This document shows, in pieces, positions 21,004 to 31,901 of a stretch of 64,000 nucleotides of DNA. The DNA comes from Prorocentrum cordatum (taxonomy: Eukaryota > Sar > Dinophyceae > Prorocentrales > Prorocentraceae). A program made the position numbers and the translations under genes. The stretch lies in NCBI GenBank assembly GCA_963575745.1, contig CAUYUJ010018050.1, positions 23,501 through 87,500 on the forward strand, in the 5' to 3' direction. The first letter of the stretch is position 1; the number at the start of each line of letters is the position of its first letter. The notes below the pieces were generated by a model. That model did no database searches and had not been told where the DNA came from. It saw nothing but the letters and a program-made list of their open reading frames with translations.

Positions 21004-24000
21004 ATGCTCGTCCTTGCATCGACCTCAGCATCGCCGCCAGCACTGCCGACCGCATCGACGCCAGCCTCGACGGGCCTTTCAACATCCTCTGTCCTGACGC
21101 CTCGCCCAGGGCCGTTGGCGAGGGTGCTGCCTTCAGGTGCACCTGACGCTAGAGGGGCCGTCCTGTCATGCCATGACCCGTCCGCCTTGCCGACGCCAGC
21201 GTCTGTTCCTATGGCCCCATCGACGTCAACATCGACGTCAGCATCGTCCTCGGCAGCCTCCACGCCCACGTCCACGACGGACCAAACCCCAGCTCCGCAG
21301 ACAGCATCGACGCCAGCTCTGACGACGGCACTGCAGTCAGCCTCGACGCCAGCGAGGGGTACGGATTCGGCACCATCCTCGCCCCCTCCCTCCCCCCGCC
21401 CCGCAGGAGGAGGAGGAGACGACGACGACCACGACGACCTTGACGACGCAGTACCGGCGCCGGCGCCGAGGTCAGCATCGACGCTCCCACCGACGGCAGA
21501 AACGACCACAGTTTCGCCGACACCGACGGCAGCATCGACGGCGGCGAGGACGGCTCCGACGGCAGCACCGCTAGCATCGCTAGCACCGTCAGCTACGATG
21601 GCAGCATCGTTAGCACCGCCGGCTCCGACGTCAGCATCGTTAGCATCGTCGGCTCCAACGGCCGCATCGACGGCAGCGACGACGGCTCCGCCCGCAGTTT
21701 CACAGACTCCGACGGCGGCATCGATAGCATCGCCGGCTCCGACGGTAGCATCGACGGCAGCGACGCCACCACTGCCAGCGGCGGCTCCGACGTCAGCATC
21801 GACGGCAGCGACGCCAGTTCTGCCAGCGACAGCTCCGACGGCCGCAAGAGACGTAAGCACCACAATCAGCCACTCCTGCGCTCCCTGTATGGCCACTCGC
21901 TCGGCGGCGCCTTCAGGCCCGCCGAAGCCTGGTGACCTACAGACCTCTCCTCGGCATCATCGTCTCTCAGAGTTGCAGCCAGCTTCGACGCCAGCTCCGA
22001 CGTCCGTATCGAGGCCAGCACCGACGCCAGCCCCTACGATAGCACCGCCAGCGTCAACACCCACGCCTGCGCCTACGCCGGTACCTACGCCAGAGTTGCA
22101 GGCCGCATCGACGCCAGCTCCGACGTCTCCATCGAGACCAGCACCGATGACAGCTCCTACGCCAGCACCGCCAGCGTCAGCACCTACGCCTGCGCCTACG
22201 CCCGTACCCACGCCAGAGTTGCAGCCAGCGTCGACGCCAGCTCCGACGTCTGCATCGGGGCCAGCACCGACGACAGCTCCTGCGACAGCACCGCCAGCGG
22301 CAGCACCCACGCCTGCGCCTACGCCGCTACCCACGTCAGAGTTGCAGCCAGCAGCGACGCCAGCTCCGACGTCTGCGCCTGGAGGGCCCCGTGGGGTCCA
22401 GAACCAGACTTTTGGTCCGAAATCCAGAATTTCGGGACCAAACTCAGGTTATGGCCTTTTCCGTGCAGCTCCTACGCCAGCACAGCCAGCGTCAACACCC
22501 ACGCCTGCACCCATGCCGCTACCCACGCCAGAGTTGCAGCCAGTACCGACGCCAGCTCCGACGTCCCCGTCGAGGCCAGTACTAACGACAGTTCCTACGA
22601 CACCACTGCCAGCGGTAGCACCCACGCCTGCGCCTACGCCGATACCCACGCCAGAGTTGCAACCAGCCTCGACGCCAGCGCAGACGTCTGCATCGAGGCC
22701 AGTACCGACGACAGCTCCTACGCCAACACCACCAGCGTCAACACCCACGCCTGCGCCTGCGCCGGTACCCGCGCCAGAGCTGCAGCCAGCTCCGACGCCA
22801 GCTCCGACGTCTGCATTCATCTTCGACGGTGAGGGGGACGGTTACGACGACGATGGTGACGTTCACTGGTTGCCTGTGGCTGCGTCGTCGTCGACATCGA
22901 GGCCAGCACCGCCTGCGCCTACGCCGGTACCCACGTCAGAGTTGCAGCCAGCATCGACGCCAGGTTCGACGTCTGCATCGAGGCCAGTACCGACGACAGC
23001 TCCTACGCCAGCACCGCCAGCGACTGCACCCACACCTGCGCCGGTACCCATACCAGAGCTGCAGCCAGCTCCGACGCCAGCTCCGACGTCCGCATCGAGG
23101 CCAGCACCGACGACAGCTACTACACCAGCACCGCCAGCGGCAGCACCCACGCATGCGCCCACGCCGGTACCCACACCAGAGTTGCAGTCAGCATCGACGC
23201 CAGCTCCGACGTCTGCATCGAGGCCAGCACCGACAACAGTCCCTACGCCAGCACCGCCAGCGTCAGCACCCACGCCTGCGCCTACGCCGGTAACCACGCC
23301 AGAGTTGCAGCCAGCATCGACGCCAGCTCCGACGTCTGCATCGAGGCCAGCACTGACAACAGCTCCTACGCCAGCACCGTCAGCGTCAGCACCCTCGCCT
23401 ACGCCGCTACCCACGCCAGAGTTGCAGCCAGCATCGACGCCAGCACCGACGTCTGCATCGAGGCCAGCACCGACGACACCTACTACGCCAGCACCGCCAG
23501 AGTCAGCACCCACGCCTGTGCCTACGCCGGTACCCACGCCAGAGTTGCAGCCAGCATCTACGCCAACTCCGCCGTCTGCATCGACGCTCGCATCCATGGC
23601 AGCATCGCCCATAGCTTCGACACCAGCACTGCCAGCGGCAGCACCCACGCCCACGCCTACGCGGGCACAAACGTTGACACCAGCACCAACGCCGGCACCG
23701 AGCGCAGCCGAGACGTCATCGCCGACGACAACTCTCACGCCAACCCTGCCAGATTCAGCACGCCCTGAGTCGTCCGCGGCGGCACCAAAGGTGGCACCCA
23801 CGTCGGCCTACACGGCAGCGTTCGTGGAGCGTGTGTGGTTGGAGGTCATCGAGTGGTACAACGTGGTGTCACCGTCCACGTGGGCCACCCTGTGCGCCAC
23901 GTACGTCATGCACTACTTCTTCATCGGCTTCCGCGACGAGTGGCGGCGACGGAGCGCAGCTACAGCGCGGCGGCGACGCCGACAGCGCGGCGGCGACGTC

Positions 24001-25101
24001 GACCGCAGACGCCCTCTAGGCCACAAGACGGCCGCCCAGGGCCGCCCTGGCATCAGCCCCCACACTGCCTCGAGCCTCGAGCCGACCTCCCTGCCAAAAT
24101 CTGGTAGCACGCCAGCGGGGGCGGCTTCAGCCCCCCCGCATGGCACTACGCCTGCCATTCCTGTCATCGGCCCCCACACTGCCTCAAGCCTCGAGTCGCC
24201 CCCCCCGCCAAAACCTGGTAGCACGCCAGCGGGGGCGGCTTCAGCCCCCCCGCATGGCACCACGCCTGCCATTCCTGTCATCGGTCCCCACGCTGCCTCG
24301 AGCCCTGGGGTGACCTCCCCGCCACAACCTGGTAGCACGGCAGCGGGGCCAGCCTCGGCCGTCTCGCATGCTCACACGCCTGCCCTGGGTCCTGGCTCCC
24401 TCGCAACCTCGCGTGTTAGCACCAGCACTGCCAGCACTAGCACTGTGACTGTACGGGAGCACTTCGAGCGCTTCCTCGGACCGCAACCAGCCACCATCGG
24501 TCACCTCCGAGCCGTAAACTGCCGTTTGGCCGCTTGGATCCCACCACGGCTCCACGCGGGCACAGCGGTCATCGTCCAGGGTCAAGTCCACAACCCCATC
24601 AACGGCCTCCGAGGTATCGTACGGGGGCAGTCCAGCGAGCACCCCGGCCACTGGACCGTCACGCTGTCGTCTGGGGACACCGCCCACCTGAGCTGCTCCA
24701 GTCTGACCGTCCCTGCACCTGCGCTCCGCGCCGAGATGCCGTCCCCCAGTACGGGCGCACAGACCAAGGCCCAAACTCAGGGACCCCAGCCCGGCCCAGC
24801 AGTGGACCCACGCCACCGTACCTCAGCAGCACAGCGCCCTGACGTCACGGCAGCAGTACCCTGCAGGCCACCTGCGCTGACCGTCCCACCAGGCAGCCGC
24901 GCCCAGACTGAACGCACAGCTGACTGTGAAGTCGGACTCCGAGACTCACGCGACGACGGCGCCGACGACCACTACCTCCACCACGACTCTGGCCCGCAGT
25001 TCGGACATGCTCCAAACCTGCGTAGACGCGGCCCTCGGCCCTCCGCACGGCCGCACAGCAGGCCTCATCCACCGCGCCACTCTCAAGCGTCTGCGCACTG
25101 A
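21004..25101 (+). CDS. Protein with thirteen 41-residue Pro/Ala/Thr repeats, a possible membrane helix and an SH3-like C-part
   Basis: The frame is open for 1,365 codons. The first 320 residues are Ala/Ser/Thr/Pro-rich. From about 21965 to 23590 come 13 repeats of about 41 residues, each with PELQPASTPAPTSASRPAPT at its core. After them VWLEVIEWYNVVSPSTWATL and YVMHYFFIGFRDEWRRR suggest a membrane-associated helix followed by basic residues. Two near-identical 42-residue repeats (TPAGAASAPPHGTTPAIPVI) follow. Near residue 1180, LHAGTAVIVQGQVHNPINGL and a following GIVRG give a compact beta-rich segment like the small NG-x-x-G domains common in dinoflagellate proteins. The repeat region could be a rigid, O-glycosylated extracellular spacer; that is inference. 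The antisense strand is also open but only as Val/Gly/Ala repeats. True start and upstream exons are unresolved. Confidence 0.65.
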   Translation: MLVLASTSASPPALPTASTPASTGLSTSSVLTPRPGPLARVLPSGAPDARGAVLSCHDPSALPTPASVPMAPSTSTSTSASSSAASTPTSTTDQTPAPQTASTPALTTALQSASTPARGTDSAPSSPPPSPRPAGGGGDDDDHDDLDDAVPAPAPRSASTLPPTAETTTVSPTPTAASTAARTAPTAAPLASLAPSATMAASLAPPAPTSASLASSAPTAASTAATTAPPAVSQTPTAASIASPAPTVASTAATPPLPAAAPTSASTAATPVLPATAPTAARDVSTTISHSCAPCMATRSAAPSGPPKPGDLQTSPRHHRLSELQPASTPAPTSVSRPAPTPAPTIAPPASTPTPAPTPVPTPELQAASTPAPTSPSRPAPMTAPTPAPPASAPTPAPTPVPTPELQPASTPAPTSASGPAPTTAPATAPPAAAPTPAPTPLPTSELQPAATPAPTSAPGGPRGVQNQTFGPKSRISGPNSGYGLFRAAPTPAQPASTPTPAPMPLPTPELQPVPTPAPTSPSRPVLTTVPTTPLPAVAPTPAPTPIPTPELQPASTPAQTSASRPVPTTAPTPTPPASTPTPAPAPVPAPELQPAPTPAPTSAFIFDGEGDGYDDDGDVHWLPVAASSSTSRPAPPAPTPVPTSELQPASTPGSTSASRPVPTTAPTPAPPATAPTPAPVPIPELQPAPTPAPTSASRPAPTTATTPAPPAAAPTHAPTPVPTPELQSASTPAPTSASRPAPTTVPTPAPPASAPTPAPTPVTTPELQPASTPAPTSASRPALTTAPTPAPSASAPSPTPLPTPELQPASTPAPTSASRPAPTTPTTPAPPESAPTPVPTPVPTPELQPASTPTPPSASTLASMAASPIASTPALPAAAPTPTPTRAQTLTPAPTPAPSAAETSSPTTTLTPTLPDSARPESSAAAPKVAPTSAYTAAFVERVWLEVIEWYNVVSPSTWATLCATYVMHYFFIGFRDEWRRRSAATARRRRRQRGGDVDRRRPLGHKTAAQGRPGISPHTASSLEPTSLPKSGSTPAGAASAPPHGTTPAIPVIGPHTASSLESPPPPKPGSTPAGAASAPPHGTTPAIPVIGPHAASSPGVTSPPQPGSTAAGPASAVSHAHTPALGPGSLATSRVSTSTASTSTVTVREHFERFLGPQPATIGHLRAVNCRLAAWIPPRLHAGTAVIVQGQVHNPINGLRGIVRGQSSEHPGHWTVTLSSGDTAHLSCSSLTVPAPALRAEMPSPSTGAQTKAQTQGPQPGPAVDPRHRTSAAQRPDVTAAVPCRPPALTVPPGSRAQTERTADCEVGLRDSRDDGADDHYLHHDSGPQFGHAPNLRRRGPRPSARPHSRPHPPRHSQASAH
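21965..23590 (+). repeat. Thirteen tandem coding repeats of 123 bp
   Basis: The unit begins GAGTTGCAGCCAGC and keeps the reading frame throughout. Two units are interrupted by unrelated in-frame sequence (about 22377-22462 and 22817-22900). Confidence 0.85.
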
Positions 25102-25985
25102 TACTGTTTCCCTTCTTCAGTTTCTTACGTGGTCCGTCGCTTTTGATGCACGCTGGGGCTTCTCATTCACTGTGCCCTCATCCTGACCAGCGTGGTACGG
25201 CCTCGCCCTCGCCGCATGTGCGCGCCCTGCCTTGCTCACCCGGGCGCTGTTCCCTGGTGCGCCGTGCCTGCTGGCGGGGGTGGCGGCTTCAGCCCCGCCC
25301 CACGCACTCGAGCCATCACGCCATGTCATGTCCGCCATGTCGTAGCGGGTGCATCCGCTGTGAGGGCCTCCACTGCACCCTTGCACTGTCTCTGCCTGTG
25401 CGCATGCTGGGCCATTCGGCTCCCAGCATGTGCACCTTTTCCTCAGCGCGTCTGGCGCCCCTCTGCCGTCCGCCGCCTGGCCGCGGACTCCGTCACTTTC
25501 GAGGTCCGCCAATGGGGGCTAAAGGTTAGCTGGCAGCGGCTGGTGCCGCTGTGCTGTCGGCTAGCTTTTGCCGCTCCTGTTGGGGTTCTCGGCCTGTGCG
25601 CACTGTGCTGGGCCATGCGGCTCCCAGCTGGTGCACCTTTTCTCTTTTCGCCAGCCCGTGCGCCCGCGAGGCACCGCGTCCACGGGGCCTGGGCGCGGGG
25701 GCGGGGGGTGCCCCGTCTCTGCGCGCCGCGCAGCGGCCAAGCGCCCAACCGGCGGTCCGCCAAGCCGCCTTAGCCACGTTCTTCACGTCGCCACTCGCGT
25801 TGGGGCCTTCTTCTTCACGCGGTCTGACAGGTGAGATCTTCATGGTCTGTCCGCCGTCTTTTGCTTCAGACGCATTGCGCCGGGGGAGGGGGCCTGTCGC
25901 CCGCCCTCGTATCTTAAGGCTGCACCGCCGCTAACAGTGTTTTTTCGGGTTGTCGCACCGCAGTGCGCCCCGAGGACGGACCTTG
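25102..25985. other. No convincing gene; a partial duplication
   Basis: GGCTCCCAGCATGTGCACCT (about 25420) and GGCTCCCAGCTGGTGCACCT (about 25620) lie in two related segments about 203 bases apart, each preceded by CTGTGCGCA and GCTGGGCCAT. Frames on both strands are short. Confidence 0.4.
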
Positions 25986-25992
25986 GTCCGCC

Positions 25993-25999
25993 TACTTGT

Positions 26000-26085
<86 letters not shown>

Positions 26086-26180
26086 CTCTGTCTCTGTCTC
26101 TCTCGCTCTCTCTGTCTCTGATCCTCTCTCTCTTTCTTTCTCTTTCTCTCCCTCTCTCTCTTTCTCTCTCTCCCCCTTTT
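25993..26180. repeat. CT microsatellite
   Basis: About 95 uninterrupted bases of CT, then an interrupted CT/TTTC tract. Confidence 0.9.
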
Positions 26181-26860
26181 GATGTGCATATCTATAGCCC
26201 CCCGCCTTATCACTCTGTCGCTCACGCTCTCTTCCAGCGCAAGGCGCTGGAGTTCGGCCAATATGATATGCAATTATCAATTGCGCCGAATTCCATGGGA
26301 GCTCTTAGACGTCGTCCGTGGCTCGGCCCATCTCGCCCCTGGGTGGGTGCATCGGGGCTCCGCCGCATAGCGATCTCGGAGGGCAGGAAGTTGCGTCGGA
26401 CAGCAGCTGTGCACGTCCGTCCCTGGATGGGCGCAGGCAGGGCGAAAGGAGGAGGAGGGGGGGGCGGAGGAGGAGGAGGAGGGGGGGGAGGAGAGGGCGG
26501 AGCATGTCGGGCAGGAGGAGGGGGAAGAGGAGGAGGAGGAGGAGGAGGACCAGAGTCCAGAGAGAACCCAGGATGCATCAGCGATGCTGCATAAGGCTAA
26601 CATACCCTCCCGCCCCATGCCCCCCCACCCCCCCCCCCCCCCCGTGAGCCCCCCCCATCAGTCCATGCAAGTGTTCCCTTTTCACGCCCGGACGCGCGCC
26701 CTTGAGGGACATGCGCCTCATTGGCCTGACAGGCGCCCAGTGGGCCTGACATTGATGAGGAACTGTGCGCGTGCAGAAATCTACAACATATAGTTGATTT
26801 GGGTTGAACAAGCCTCTGCGCTTTCATATCCTTTGAACAACTGTATCTCCTGATATGCAC
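26181..26860. other. No gene seen; GGA and C-run tracts
   Basis: It contains a GGA-rich block (26448-26552) and a C run (26623-26643). No supported gene or RNA. Confidence 0.45.
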
Positions 26861-26867
26861 GACTGCG

Positions 26868-27150
26868 CGCGGCGCCAAGGCGAGAATCCCATATATCGAA
26901 AACGTTCCCCCCTCAACCCGAATGTCTGCGGCGCCAAGGCGAGGGCATCATGTTGAAAACGGACTGCCCTCCACCCCGCACATTGTTGCAACTTTTTCAG
27001 ACGAGGTGCGCGGCGCCCCAGCGAGAGCCCCATTTTGAAAAAGGATTCGCCCTCCATCTGTGTAGGTGTTGCAACTTTTCAAGACGAACGTCGGCGGCGC
27101 CAAGGCGAGGCCCCCATTCTTAAACCGACCCGCTCTCCATCCTTGTAACT
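26868..27150. repeat. Four tandem copies of a 60-83-bp unit
   Basis: GCGGCGCC(A/C)(A/C)(A/C)GCGAG recurs at about 26870, 26929, 27010 and 27092. Copies are followed by a CCCAT(A/T)TTGAAAA-type segment and GTTGCAACTTTTTCAGACGA or close variants. Confidence 0.7.
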
Positions 27151-27228
27151 GTTGCAGACCTGTGTGGGGTCATCTATAAGGCAAGGGACAGTAACTAGTG
27201 GCCTCGCCCCACCCGCAGACTAGGTGCA

Positions 27229-27280
27229 GACTGTCGCACCACTAGTCGTCATCCAAATGCACGACTAGTGGTGCGACAGG
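27229..27280. repeat. Perfect 19-bp inverted repeat
   Basis: CTGTCGCACCACTAGTCGT at about 27229-27247 is matched exactly by ACGACTAGTGGTGCGACAG at about 27262-27280. The pair is flanked by direct repeats GTGGGG(T/C)CATCTATAAGG (about 27165 and 27283). It may be a small foldback transposon. Confidence 0.65.
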
Positions 27281-27319
27281 GTGGGGCCATCTATAAGGAT
27301 AAGGAATGGAGAGGAGGGG

Positions 27320-28650
27320 GAGGGGGAAGTGGGTAGGAGGAGGGGCGGGCGGCGTGGGGAGGAACGGAAGGGGAACGAGGGGGAGGAGGGGGAAAGCATT
27401 TTGAAAGGAGGGGGGGGGGAGGGATGAGGAGGAGGGGGAGGCCGAGCAGGATTGGGGGGAGAAGGGAACGAGGAATAGGAGGAGGATACGGAGGGATGGC
27501 GAGGAGTAGGGAGGGGCCGCCGCCAGCGCCGCCGACTCGGCGGACGAGATAAGTGGGAGACGCGCCCTGCGCCATGTCAGGAAGCAAGGCGATTGTTTCG
27601 CCGCGCTCGCCGCGCGGTCCGCGCTCGGCGCGCGGTCCCCGCCGGATGGCCGCCCGTCAGGCTTTTGTGCAAAACGCGGCGTCGACCCCCCTTGCGTCGT
27701 CGTCGTCGTCGTCCTCCTCCTCCTCCTCCCCCCCTCGTCGTCGTCATCGTCGTCGTCCTCCTCCTCCTCCTCCCCCCCTCGTGTTCCCCCCGGCCCCCCC
27801 GCAATCCATGTTCGTGAAGGGGGCGGTTTTCTTTAGACCAGCTGCTTCCCGCCGCGGTCGTGCAGGCGCGGTCGTGCAGGCGCGGCGGCGGACTCCCGCG
27901 GGGATTTGTTTGGGCCCTCGTGGGCGCCCCAGGGTTGGCCTGGATCTCTCGACGCGCGCCCCGCCGAGGGTGCCCGGGGCGAGCCCCGCCTGGCCAAGTT
28001 CGCTGGGGAGTGCGCAAGACCCAGAACCATTCCCCAAACAGTTCTTGCACTTAGGGGCCCCTTGCTTGCCTTCCAAAGGTAAGTGCCTGGCTGTCGGTTC
28101 CGCTTGCTTTTGATCGCCCGTTGCCGCGGTCCGTCGCCGCTCCATTTTTGTCACCGCCTGGGCTTTAGTGTCAGTCGCCGTGCTTTTCGTTGCTTTGCTC
28201 AGAAAGGGCTTGGAGTATTTTGCATTGCCTTACCTTGATTTTCATTGCAATGCGTTGCCCTGCGTTGCTCTGCAGAGCTTTGCTTTGCTCTGCGTTGCAG
28301 TGCGTTGCTTTGCATTGCCCTGCGTTGCTTGTCGTTGCGTCGCTCCGCTTTGCTTATCATTTTTTGCTTTGCTTTGACTTGCGGGGCGTTGACTTGTTTG
28401 GGGCCAGCGCGGGCAATTCCACAAATCAGAGGGCGCCGGGCACAGCGAGCCATTTGACTTTGCCCCAATGTCCTCTTCATCTTCCCTTTTTCCGCTCCTC
28501 CTCCTTCCCCATCCTGCGTCCCCTTCGGATCATATTATTTGATCTTATTCATCTTTGGCCTCCATCGCCTCCCCCCCCTCTTCTTCCTCGCCGCTCTTCC
28601 CCCCCGCTGTTTCGTCGTCGTCGTCGTCGTCGCCCCCCCCGCGCCACCCT
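27320..28650. other. No supported gene; purine tract, CGT/CCT repeats and GCTTTGC-type repeats
   Basis: 27320-27500 is purine-rich. 27690-27780 is made of GTC and CCT repeats. 28195-28390 is a degenerate TGCNTTGC / CTTTGC repeat. A frame of 186 codons (27553-28113, +) exists but its composition is dominated by Arg/Pro/Ser and the trinucleotide repeats, so I do not call it. Confidence 0.4.
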
Positions 28651-28651
28651 A

Positions 28652-28891
28652 CCGTGGATGTAAAAAATTAACGCGAAACCCATCCGTAACATTGAATTCC
28701 GCCATTCAAAGATGTGGAACGCAAGCTAGGCATGAACGGCCCCAGGTTGAAAAAAATGTTTCCGTGTTTCGCGTTTATTGTTTGCATTTTCGCGGGCAGC
28801 TGGCGATCTTGCCCAACCTGGAACTCGCGGCCTTTGAATGGCGAAATCCAATGTTATGAATAAGTGTCGCGCTAATTGTTTACATCCACGG
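28652..28891. mobile_element. MITE copy 1, 240 bp
   Basis: It starts CCGTGGATGTAAAAAATTA and ends TAATTGTTTACATCCACGG. About 59 bases at each end are complementary with few mismatches, and an inner pair CCCCAGGTTG / CAACCTGG extends the foldback. There is no coding capacity. Copies 2 and 3 are the same length and nearly identical. Confidence 0.85.
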
Positions 28892-30287
28892 CCTTCCAGC
28901 AACGCTAACTTAGTATCTCTTATGCGCTACTTACGTGATATTGAATAAACGAATTGTAGCCAGCGTGGCCCCTGAACGCCGATGTCTTGCCATCCACGCG
29001 GTGCAATCTAGGCGGTGCAACGCATGCAATGAAACCTAGGTAGCGCGAGCCACGCGGAGCAGCTCATGCAATGCACAGCAACGCCAAGCAACGCTAAGCA
29101 GTGCAAAGCAAGGCAACGCAAAGCACAACATGGGCTAGAGTTGGCTCCGGGCACCCAAGACGTGGCCTGGGAGTGGTGTTCTGGGAACACGAAGAGCACA
29201 AAGTGGCCTACAGTTGGCTCTGGGCACTCACGATGTGGCCTGGGAATGGTGTTCTGGCAAGATGCATCGTGATTCCGGACAAGAGTTTCGCACTTTCCAA
29301 CGTTATGATTTGTTGTGTCCTAGCCTGGCTAGGACGAAACGAACATGAAAGCCACGAGATGCGATAGGTTTACAACTTTCCAACGTTATGAATGCCTTTT
29401 TGGAGTTCTGGTGCAGGACTTCCTTACAAAAACGATGCCGTTCGTAACGTTGAAATTTCTTGAATAAAGAATGTTTGAATATTCTTATTTAAGCATTGCC
29501 AACGTTACGAACGGCTTCGCTTGTAAGGAAGTCCTGCACACCAGAGCTCCAAAAGGCATTCATAACGTTAGGAAAGTTGTAACCCCTCACACCCCACAAA
29601 ACTTCGTGGCTCCATTGTTCGTTTCGTCCTAGCCAGGTAGGACACAAAACAATCATACGTTGGAAAGTGCGAAAAAAGCTTGTCCGGAATCACGAGATTC
29701 TTGACAGAACCCATTCACAGCCACATCGTGAGTGCCCGGAAACAACTGTGTAGGCCACTTCGTGCTCTTCGTGTCCCAGAACACCACCCAGGGCCACATC
29801 TTGGGCTTGCCGGAGCCAAATCCTAAGCCATGTTGTGCTTTGCTTGCGTTGCTTTTGCATTGTTGAGACCTCTGAGACCGCGGACAACTGTCGGATCTGT
29901 GGGACCTGCGGAGACTTGGCGAAAACCGTGTGGGACCTGTGAGGACTACGAACACGCGAGGAGCTTGCAAACGCGACCTGGGGGACCCCTGCAGACGGAC
30001 CTGTGGGGCCCGTGGGACCTGCAAGACCTGTGGGAAAAGTGGGGCCCGCAGCACATGTGGGACCTGCGGGACCAGTGGGACTTGTCGGGCCTGCGACACT
30101 CGTGGGACTTGGGGGTCGTCTGTAGTCCATGGAACCCTGTGGGCCTCCTGGGAGCCAGCCGAAGCAACGCGTGAATGCGACAGGCATTTGAGGGTGGCAG
30201 AAGCGAAGCGTGTCGGAAAATGTGCGAGCTTAACGTAGTCTTGGGGCCCGTGACAGCGTAGTCTTGGGGCCCGTAACAGAATGGCAG
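28892..30287. repeat. Unit A of the higher-order array (about 1.4 kb)
   Basis: Order: TTCCAGCAACGCTAACTTAG, a GCAACGC-rich part, a long imperfect palindrome centred near 29478, then a GTGGGACCTG-type 12-15-bp minisatellite, then AGTCTTGGGGCCCGT twice. Its palindrome arms are more diverged than those of unit B. Confidence 0.85.
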
Positions 30288-31661
30288 CCCTTCCAGCAAC
30301 GCTAACTTAGTATCTCTTATGCGCTACTTACGTGATATTGAATAAACGAATAGTAGCCAGCGTGACCCCTGAACGCCGATGTCTTGCCATCCACGCGGTG
30401 CAATCTAGGCGGTGCAACGCATGCTATGCAACCTAGGTAGCGCGAGCCACGCGGAGCAGTTCATGCAACGCACAGCGACGCCAAGCAACGCTAAGCAATG
30501 CAAAGCAACCAAACCAAAGCACAAAATGGCCTAGAGCTGGCTCCGGGCACCCAAAATGTGGCCTGGGCATTGTGTTCTGGGAACACGAAGAGCACGAAGT
30601 GGCCTACTGTTGGCTCCGGGCACTCACGATTTGGCCTGGGAATGGTGTTCTGGCAAGATGCATCGTGATTCCAGACAAGAGTTTCACACTTTCCAACGTT
30701 ATGATTTTTTGCGTCCTAGCCTGGCTAGGACGAAACGAGCATGAAAACCACGAAGTGCGATAGGGTTGCAACTTTCCAACGTTACGAATGCCTTTTTGGA
30801 GCTCTGGTGCAAGACTTCCCCACAAAAACGACGCCGTTCGTAACGTTGAAGTTTCTTGAATAAAGAATATTTGAATATTCTTATTTAAGCGTTTCCAACG
30901 TTACGAACGGCGTCGTTTTTGTGGGGAAGTCCTGCACCAGAGCTCCAAAAAGGCATTCGTAACGTTGGAAAGTTGCAACCCTATCGCACTTCGTGGCTTT
31001 CATGTTCGTTTCGTCCTAGCCAGGCTAGGACACAAAAATCATAACGTTGGAAAGTGTGAAACTCTTGCCCGGAATCACGATGCATCTTGCCAGAACACCA
31101 CTCCCAGGCCACATCGTGAGTGCCCGGAGCCAACTGTACGCCACTTTGTGCTCTTCGTGTTCCCAGAACACCACTCCCAGGCCACATCTTGGGTGCCCGG
31201 AGCTTACTCTAAGACATGTTGTGCTTTGCTTTGCGTTGCTTTGCATTGCTGAGACTTCTGAGACCTGCGACACCTGTCGGTCCTGTGGGACCTGCGAGAC
31301 TTGCGAAACTTGTGGGACCTGTGAGACCTACGACACGCGAGGAGCTTGCAACACCTGTGGGACCTGGGGGACCCCTGCAGAGGACCTGTGGGACCCGTGG
31401 GACCTGCAAGACCTGTGGGAATGGTGGGACCCGCAGCACATGTGGGACCTGCGGGACCAGTGGGACTTGTCGGACCTGCGACACTCGTGGGACTTGGGGT
31501 CCGTGGAACCCTGTGGGACGCCTGGGAGCCAGCCGAAGCAACGCGTGAATGCGACAGGCATTTGAGGGTGGCAGAAGCGAAGTGTGTCGGAAAATGTGCG
31601 AGCTTAGCGTAGTCTTGGGGCCCGTGACAGCGTAGTCTTGGGGCCCGTAACAGAATGGCAG
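30288..31661. repeat. Unit B of the higher-order array, with a roughly 755-bp palindrome
   Basis: The same order as unit A. The palindrome spans about 30494-31251 and is centred at 30872/30873 (AAGAATATTTGAATATTCTT). Arms of about 375 bases are highly complementary and contain repeated ACTTTCCAACGTTATGA. Confidence 0.9.
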
Positions 31662-31901
31662 CCGTGGATGTAAAAAATTAACGCGAAACCCATCCGTAAC
31701 ATTGAATTCCGCCATTCAAAGATGTGGAAGGCAAGCTAGGCATGAACGGCCCCAGGTTGAAAAAAATGTTTCCGCGTTTCGCGTTTATTGTTTACATTTT
31801 CGCGGGCCGCTGGCGATCTTGCCCTACCTGGAACTCGCGGCCTTTGAATGGCGAGATCCAATGTTATGAATAAGTTTCGCGCTAATTGTTTACATCCAGG
31901 G
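31662..31901. mobile_element. MITE copy 2, 240 bp
   Basis: It lies exactly at the boundary between units B and C. It differs from copies 1 and 3 at a handful of positions; the last bases are CCAGGG rather than CCACGG. Confidence 0.85.

Noticed and set aside
20547-21896. Long minus-strand frame opposite the repeat-protein gene
   Set aside because: It is a Val/Gly/Ala/Asp repeat produced by reading the Pro/Ala/Thr codons backwards. The plus-strand frame is longer and has non-repeat, protein-like ends.
29653-30187. Collagen-like protein gene on the minus strand
   Set aside because: The Gly-X-Y run is short, changes frame between units, and sits inside a palindromic tandem array.
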